DNA of 64,000 nucleotides from Clostridia bacterium. Lineage in GTDB: Bacteria; Bacillota; Clostridia; Monoglobales; Monoglobaceae. Below are positions 60,397 to 64,000 of this stretch, piece after piece. The notes beneath the pieces were generated by a model that was not told the DNA's origin, ran no database searches, and saw only the letters and a list, made by a program, of their open reading frames with translations. The position numbers and the translations under genes are program-made. Position 1 is the stretch's first letter. Each line of letters begins with the position of its first letter. The stretch is from the NCBI GenBank assembly GCA_017409575.1, contig JAFQSM010000089.1, forward strand, positions 62,001 to 126,000, in the 5' to 3' direction.

Positions 60397-60957
60397 CTAG
60401 GACAAAAAACCAAGATGTTCAAGCAAAATCTTTATTCCCATCAAAATAAGAACGATGCCGCCAAAACATTCAGATTTTGATTTATATTTCAAACCGAAAC
60501 TGTTTCCAAGGTAAATACCGGCAAAAGACAAGACAAAGGTTGTGACACCGATTAGGGCTATTGCCAACCAGATATTTACCTCCAAAAAAGCAAAGGTAAT
60601 CCCGATTGCCAACGCATCGATGCTTGTTGCAACTGCAAGCGGAAGCATTTCTGCAACAGAAAAAGATGGGTTTAGACACTCGGTCTTGCTGCGTGATTCC
60701 TTAAGCATATTGGAACCAATTATTACAAGCAATGTGAAGGCGATCCAATGGTCTATGCTTGTGATAAGATTTTGAAATCTGCTGCCAAGCCAGAAACCGA
60801 TAAGCGGCATCAATGCCTGAAAACCGCCAAAATAGACGCCAGTCAAAGCACCCTTATCAAAAGTAAGTTTTCTGACCGAAAGCCCTTTGCAGATTGCTAC
60901 AGCAAAAGCATCTGCCGAAAGCCCCAAGGCTATAAGAAAAAGTTCCCAAAGTTGCAT
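60397..60957 (-). CDS. mntP: Manganese efflux pump MntP
   Basis: The 186-residue membrane protein has six helices and two MntP repeats, with the metal-binding ALGLSADAFAVAICKGL and ATSIDALAIGITFAFL (paired Asp). It exports Mn2+. The start at 60957 follows GGAGG; an in-frame ATG at 60972 overlaps the ribosome-binding site and is not used. A yybP-ykoY-type riboswitch lies upstream, so it is induced by high Mn2+. Confidence 0.95.
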   Translation of the reverse strand: MQLWELFLIALGLSADAFAVAICKGLSVRKLTFDKGALTGVYFGGFQALMPLIGFWLGSRFQNLITSIDHWIAFTLLVIIGSNMLKESRSKTECLNPSFSVAEMLPLAVATSIDALAIGITFAFLEVNIWLAIALIGVTTFVLSFAGIYLGNSFGLKYKSKSECFGGIVLILMGIKILLEHLGFLS

Positions 60958-61004
60958 AACAAAAACCTCCATAAATCGTCTATTGTTAAATAAAAAAAGC
61001 GCAA

Positions 61005-61106
61005 CTCACCCGCAATTACTGCAGATAAGTCTCGCCAATTAAGAAGATGCCAGGAAAATTCCAAGATGTTGACATCATCGCACCAAGTGCTGACTACTCC
61101 CTTATT
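61005..61106 (-). promoter_or_regulatory. Manganese riboswitch (yybP-ykoY motif)
   Basis: On the minus strand AGGGAGTAGTCAGC (about 61103-61090) leads to the GATGTCAACATC hairpin and then TGGCGAGACTTATC, the two conserved metal-site elements GGGGAGUAG and GGCGAGACCUUUG in slightly changed form. A T7 run after a GC-rich stretch follows at about 61000. The transcript continues into mntP and probably the P-type ATPase. Mn2+ binding turns expression on in known members. Confidence 0.88.
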
Positions 61107-61111
61107 TTTCT

Positions 61112-61140
61112 ATAATAGCAGAAATTTCTAAATTTTGCAA
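61112..61140 (-). promoter_or_regulatory. Promoter of the Mn riboswitch transcript
   Basis: On the minus strand TTGCAA (61140-61135), 17-base spacer, TATTAT (61117-61112). Confidence 0.75.
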
Positions 61141-61162
61141 GAGGTATTTTGAAAAAAATAAA

Positions 61163-61184
61163 AGAGGCTGATTGTTCAGCCCCT
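61163..61184 (-). terminator. Terminator after the oadG-like gene
   Basis: GGCTGA and TCAGCC with a short loop, followed on the minus strand by TTTTATTTTTTT. Confidence 0.85.
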
Positions 61185-61192
61185 TAATTAAG

Positions 61193-61309
61193 TTATTTAG
61201 AAAATTTTGTTATGCCATAAACTATAAGCGAAATGGCTGCCATAACTATAAAAATTCCAAGCATACCCATTCCCATAAGCTTTAAAGCAATTGCAAGATT
61301 TGGTGTCAT
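61193..61309 (-). CDS. 38-residue OadG-like membrane peptide
   Basis: The minus strand encodes MTPNLAIALKLMGMGMLGIF, then IVMAAISLIVYGITKFSK. It is one membrane helix with a small N-terminal head and a basic end, as in the gamma subunit of Na+-pumping decarboxylases. It starts 16 bases after the OadB stop, with a GGAGG ribosome-binding site, so it is a real gene although very short. It lacks the Pro/Ala-rich linker and C-terminal Zn/biotin region found in longer OadG subunits. Confidence 0.8.
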   Translation of the reverse strand: MTPNLAIALKLMGMGMLGIFIVMAAISLIVYGITKFSK

Positions 61310-61325
61310 ATTTTTGTCCTCCCGA

Positions 61326-62465
61326 TTATTTAATAAGCTGCGGAACGAGGTTGAGAATCATACCTCCTGCAAGAACTGATGCAATCTGACCCGAAACATT
61401 TGCCCCAACTGCGTGCATTAAAAGGTGGTTTTGGGGGTCTGCTTCAAGACCAAGCTTTTGTATAACACGGGCAGACATAGGAAAAGCAGAGATACCCGCA
61501 GCACCAACCATGGGGTTGATTTTGTTCTTTGTAAACAGGTTGAGGAATTTTGCAAAAAATACACCGGCAACCGAGTCAAAAACAAACGCAACAAGACCAA
61601 GACCCATAATAAGAAGTGTGTCTATCTTTACAAAGTTTTCGGCAACCATACTGAACGAAATGGTGATTCCCAAAAGAAGTGTTACAAGGTTTGCCAAAAC
61701 ATTTTGAGCAGATTCGGAAAGCGAATTCAAAACGCCACATTCTCGAAGAAGGTTACCAAACATAAGGAAGCCAACCAATGCAACAGAAGTGGGAGCGATA
61801 AATCCGGCAATTATTGTAACGATAATCGGGAAAGCAATTCGGAGTCCCTTTGATACCTTTCCGGGATTATAAGGCATGCGGATTTGTCTTTCCTTTTTGC
61901 TTGTAACAGCCTTGATTGCAGCCGGCTGAATTATTGGGACAAGTGCCATATATGAATATGCGGCAACGGCAATCGGACCGATGTATTTTGATTTAAGAAC
62001 CTGTGATACAAGGATTGAAGTAGGACCGTCAGCAGCGCCGATAATACCGATTGAAGCCGCATCAATTATGTCAAATCCAAGAAGTACTGCAACCGCTACA
62101 GTAAAGAATATACCAAACTGTGCTGCCGCACCAAAAAGGAACATTTTTGGATTTGAAAGAAGTGGTCCGAAATCAATCATTGCGCCAATGCCGATAAACA
62201 AAAGAAGAGGCATTGCTTCGGATGATTCGATACCGATTTCATAAAGCCACTGGACAATTCCCTGAACTTCGCCGATTCCTTCGATGTTCTGGTTCAAAAC
62301 TCCCGAAAAAGGAAGGTTTACCAAAATGGCACCAAAACCCATTGGAAGAAGGAGCGAAGGCTCATAGTTCTTTTTGATGGCAAGATAAATCAATATGATG
62401 CCGACTATATACATAACAACTTGTTGCCATGTAACAGCCATAAAGCCGTCTAACAAAAAACTCAT
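61326..62465 (-). CDS. Na+-translocating decarboxylase, beta subunit (OadB/GcdB family)
   Basis: The 379-residue protein has about nine helices and the family sites LFIGIGAMIDFGPLLSNP, GAADGPTSILVSQVL (conserved Asp) and SMVAENFVKIDTLLIMG near the C-terminus, with VGAAGISAFPMSARVIQKLG behind. It couples decarboxylation of a biotin-bound carboxyl to Na+ export. The alpha subunit and biotin carrier are not nearby. The start at 62465 follows GAGGTG; a longer frame to 62474 lies over that site. Confidence 0.92.
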   Translation of the reverse strand: MSFLLDGFMAVTWQQVVMYIVGIILIYLAIKKNYEPSLLLPMGFGAILVNLPFSGVLNQNIEGIGEVQGIVQWLYEIGIESSEAMPLLLFIGIGAMIDFGPLLSNPKMFLFGAAAQFGIFFTVAVAVLLGFDIIDAASIGIIGAADGPTSILVSQVLKSKYIGPIAVAAYSYMALVPIIQPAAIKAVTSKKERQIRMPYNPGKVSKGLRIAFPIIVTIIAGFIAPTSVALVGFLMFGNLLRECGVLNSLSESAQNVLANLVTLLLGITISFSMVAENFVKIDTLLIMGLGLVAFVFDSVAGVFFAKFLNLFTKNKINPMVGAAGISAFPMSARVIQKLGLEADPQNHLLMHAVGANVSGQIASVLAGGMILNLVPQLIK

Positions 62466-62607
62466 TGATAACACCTCATTAAATTAATATAACCTTTATA
62501 ATTTTACCTATTGATAAATCTTTACTATTTTAACAACAATCGACATTTATGTCAAGCATAATCATCTTTAAAAAAGTAAAAAATTTTGAAAAAGAATAAT
62601 AAAGCAC

Positions 62608-62636
62608 TTAACAATATGTAAAAATTGTGATATAAT
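62608..62636 (+). promoter_or_regulatory. Promoter of pyk
   Basis: TTAACA (62608-62613), 17-base spacer, TATAAT (62631-62636). Confidence 0.8.
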
Positions 62637-62667
62637 TAATTAAAAGATGTTACAAAGGAGAAAAACG

Positions 62668-64000
62668 ATGAGGAAAACAAAAATTGTATGTACAATAGGC
62701 CCTGCATCAAACAATGAAGATACTTTGAGAAAAATGTGCAAGGCCGGGATGAATGTCGCACGACTCAATTTTTCGCACGGCACACACGAAGAACATAAAA
62801 ATAATATCGACCTTATCAAAAAAGTGCGCGACGACCTTAATCTGCCCATCGCGATTTTACTTGACACAAAGGGTCCAGAGTACAGAATAGGAATTTTTGA
62901 AAATTCTAAAATCTTTTTGAATGACGGAGATACATTTACTTTTACCACCGATGAAGTTTTGGGAGACCAATCAAGAGTATCGGTAAGTTATAAGGGACTT
63001 ATAAACGATCTGGAAAAAGGCGATAAGATTCTTTTGAACAACGGTCTTGTAATTTTTGAGGTAATTGAAATAAAGGATAACGATGCGGTCTGCAAAGTTA
63101 TACATGGTGGCGAAGTCTCGGACCGTAAAAGTATGAGCTTTCCCAACAAGGTGCTAAAACAGATTTATCTTTCGCAGCAGGATAAAGAAGATATTTTGTT
63201 TGGAATTGAGAATGATGTTGACTTTATTGCATGTTCATTTGTTTCGTGCAAGCAGGACCTTGTTGATGTTAAACAATTTTTGAAACAGTCAGGAGCACCT
63301 GATGTTGAACTTATTGCAAAAATCGAAAATCAGGCAGGCATTGACAATATTGAAGAGATTTGCAGCGAATGTTCGGGAATAATGATTGGCCGTGGTGATA
63401 TGGGCGTTGAAATCGCATATGAAAAATTGCCGGCAATACAAAAGCATCTTATTACCAAATGCCGCATGCTTGGCAAACGGGTTATTACTGCGACAGAAAT
63501 GCTTGAGTCGATGATACACAATCCAAGACCTACCAGAGCAGAAATTTCTGATGTGGCTAATGCTGTTTATGACGGCTCGAGTGCGGTTATGCTTTCGGGA
63601 GAAACCGCTGCAGGAAAGTTTCCGGTACAAGCTGTTGAGGCAATGGCAAGAATTGCAGCCGAAACCGAACAAAACATTCATTATGAAAAAAGATTCCAAA
63701 GCAACAGTTTTAAAATCAAGGATACAATTGACGCAATTTCTCATGCTACCTGCGGTATGGCAATCGACCTTGATGCAAGTGCAATTGTTGTTTGCTCGCA
63801 CTCGGGAATTACCGCCCGAATGGTTTCAAGATTCAGACCGCCTGTGGATATAATAGGTCTTACCACAAACCCTCGCGTTTGGAGAAAATTGGCTCTTTCG
63901 TGGGGCGTAACACCGATTATAGTAGAAGCTTATCCGTCGACCGAAGTTTTGTTTTATGTAGCAAAGAAGACTGCAACCGAGTATTTTAAACTGAGCGAAG
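62668..64000 (+). CDS. pyk: Pyruvate kinase, 3' end cut by window edge
   Basis: The first 444 residues are present. They include RKTKIVCTIGPASNNEDTLR, GMNVARLNFSHGTHEEH, ILLDTKGPEYRIG, LIAKIENQAGIDNIEEI, GIMIGRGDMGVEIAYEKLPA, VITATEMLESMIHNPRPTRA (catalytic core) and GSSAVMLSGETAAGKFP. It transfers phosphate from phosphoenolpyruvate to ADP, the last step of glycolysis. The loop that binds the effector site begins near the window end. The ribosome-binding site is AAAGGAG. No stop codon is reached. Confidence 0.98.
   Translation, partial: MRKTKIVCTIGPASNNEDTLRKMCKAGMNVARLNFSHGTHEEHKNNIDLIKKVRDDLNLPIAILLDTKGPEYRIGIFENSKIFLNDGDTFTFTTDEVLGDQSRVSVSYKGLINDLEKGDKILLNNGLVIFEVIEIKDNDAVCKVIHGGEVSDRKSMSFPNKVLKQIYLSQQDKEDILFGIENDVDFIACSFVSCKQDLVDVKQFLKQSGAPDVELIAKIENQAGIDNIEEICSECSGIMIGRGDMGVEIAYEKLPAIQKHLITKCRMLGKRVITATEMLESMIHNPRPTRAEISDVANAVYDGSSAVMLSGETAAGKFPVQAVEAMARIAAETEQNIHYEKRFQSNSFKIKDTIDAISHATCGMAIDLDASAIVVCSHSGITARMVSRFRPPVDIIGLTTNPRVWRKLALSWGVTPIIVEAYPSTEVLFYVAKKTATEYFKLSE

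Noticed and set aside
1..64000. CRISPR array
   Set aside because: No regularly spaced repeats of 23-40 bases were seen. The only long exact repeat is the spoIIID pair, which has two copies 2.26 kb apart.

Overview
The window is an AT-rich, low-GC Gram-positive chromosome segment, most likely from an anaerobic, spore-forming member of Clostridia. The evidence is strong GGAGG ribosome-binding sites, many TTGACA-17-TATAAT promoters, the sporulation genes spoVM and spoIIID, a T-box leader, an Mn riboswitch, an S-layer-homology protein, a Rex operon, class I Fe-S fumarase and a Na+-pumping decarboxylase membrane subunit. I cannot name the species from sequence alone. Gene density is normal for a chromosome, with one IS3-type insertion sequence and several decayed genes.

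Layout. 1-3.2 kb: start of kduI, spoVM with a small membrane protein, rpmB, nagB-nahK and tRNA-Leu. 3.3-9.4 kb: a decaying yitT/lysR pair, a FAD/Rieske oxidoreductase, glycerate kinase, a frameshifted AEC transporter, an esterase tail, a DUF4430-like lipoprotein and a Cys-rich protein. 9.5-15.8 kb: two-subunit fumarase, ABC-F ATPase, TetR regulator, PutP and an SDR enzyme. 15.8-18 kb: a broken AraC gene and an IS3 element. 18-23.8 kb: YhcH family protein, PsiE-like protein, and a TAXI-TRAP transporter with a D-aminoacylase. 23.8-25.8 kb: a PIG-L/GH3 deletion chimera and a CE7 esterase. 26-30.2 kb: mtrB, pgsA, CpsC/CpsD-like kinase pair, an unknown anchored protein and an SLH protein. 30.2-36.4 kb (minus strand): one tight operon, acn-icd-rex-(P-loop/Asp23 fusion)-ogg-nitroreductase. 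36.5-42.5 kb: tRNA-CAU, xpt and a BMP-type nucleoside ABC transporter. 42.5-45.3 kb: a small island bounded by a 53-bp exact repeat of the spoIIID core. 45.7-52.5 kb: rny, YjjG-like HAD, ymdB, pgeF, an orphan solute-binding protein and dinB. 52.5-57.7 kb: a T-box leader, an XRE-cupin-AMP-ligase fusion, an XRE-GlmM fusion and a GlmU-like acyltransferase. 57.7-62.5 kb (minus strand): Mn-riboswitch-controlled mntP and a P-type ATPase, then oadB with a 38-residue OadG-like peptide. 62.7-64 kb: start of pyk.

Metabolic picture. The organism handles amino sugars (NagB, NahK, GlmM, GlmU-like acyltransferase), scavenges nucleosides and purines (BMP/Nup transporter, Xpt), makes 2-oxoglutarate through aconitase and NADP-isocitrate dehydrogenase under a Rex-linked operon, and interconverts malate and fumarate with an Fe-S enzyme. 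Cell-envelope functions cluster around a tyrosine-kinase pair and an SLH protein.

The most unusual items are the spoIIID-flanked island (with a MuF-like protein, a lipoprotein with a slippery A8 tract, and a hairpin covering the spoIIID Shine-Dalgarno), the T-box leader in front of an acyl-CoA-synthetase-like fusion instead of a tRNA synthetase or amino-acid gene, two neighbouring enzymes carrying N-terminal XRE DNA-binding domains, two genes (xpt, rny) whose spacing and homology point to ATT and ATA start codons, and several deletion-scar pseudogenes.
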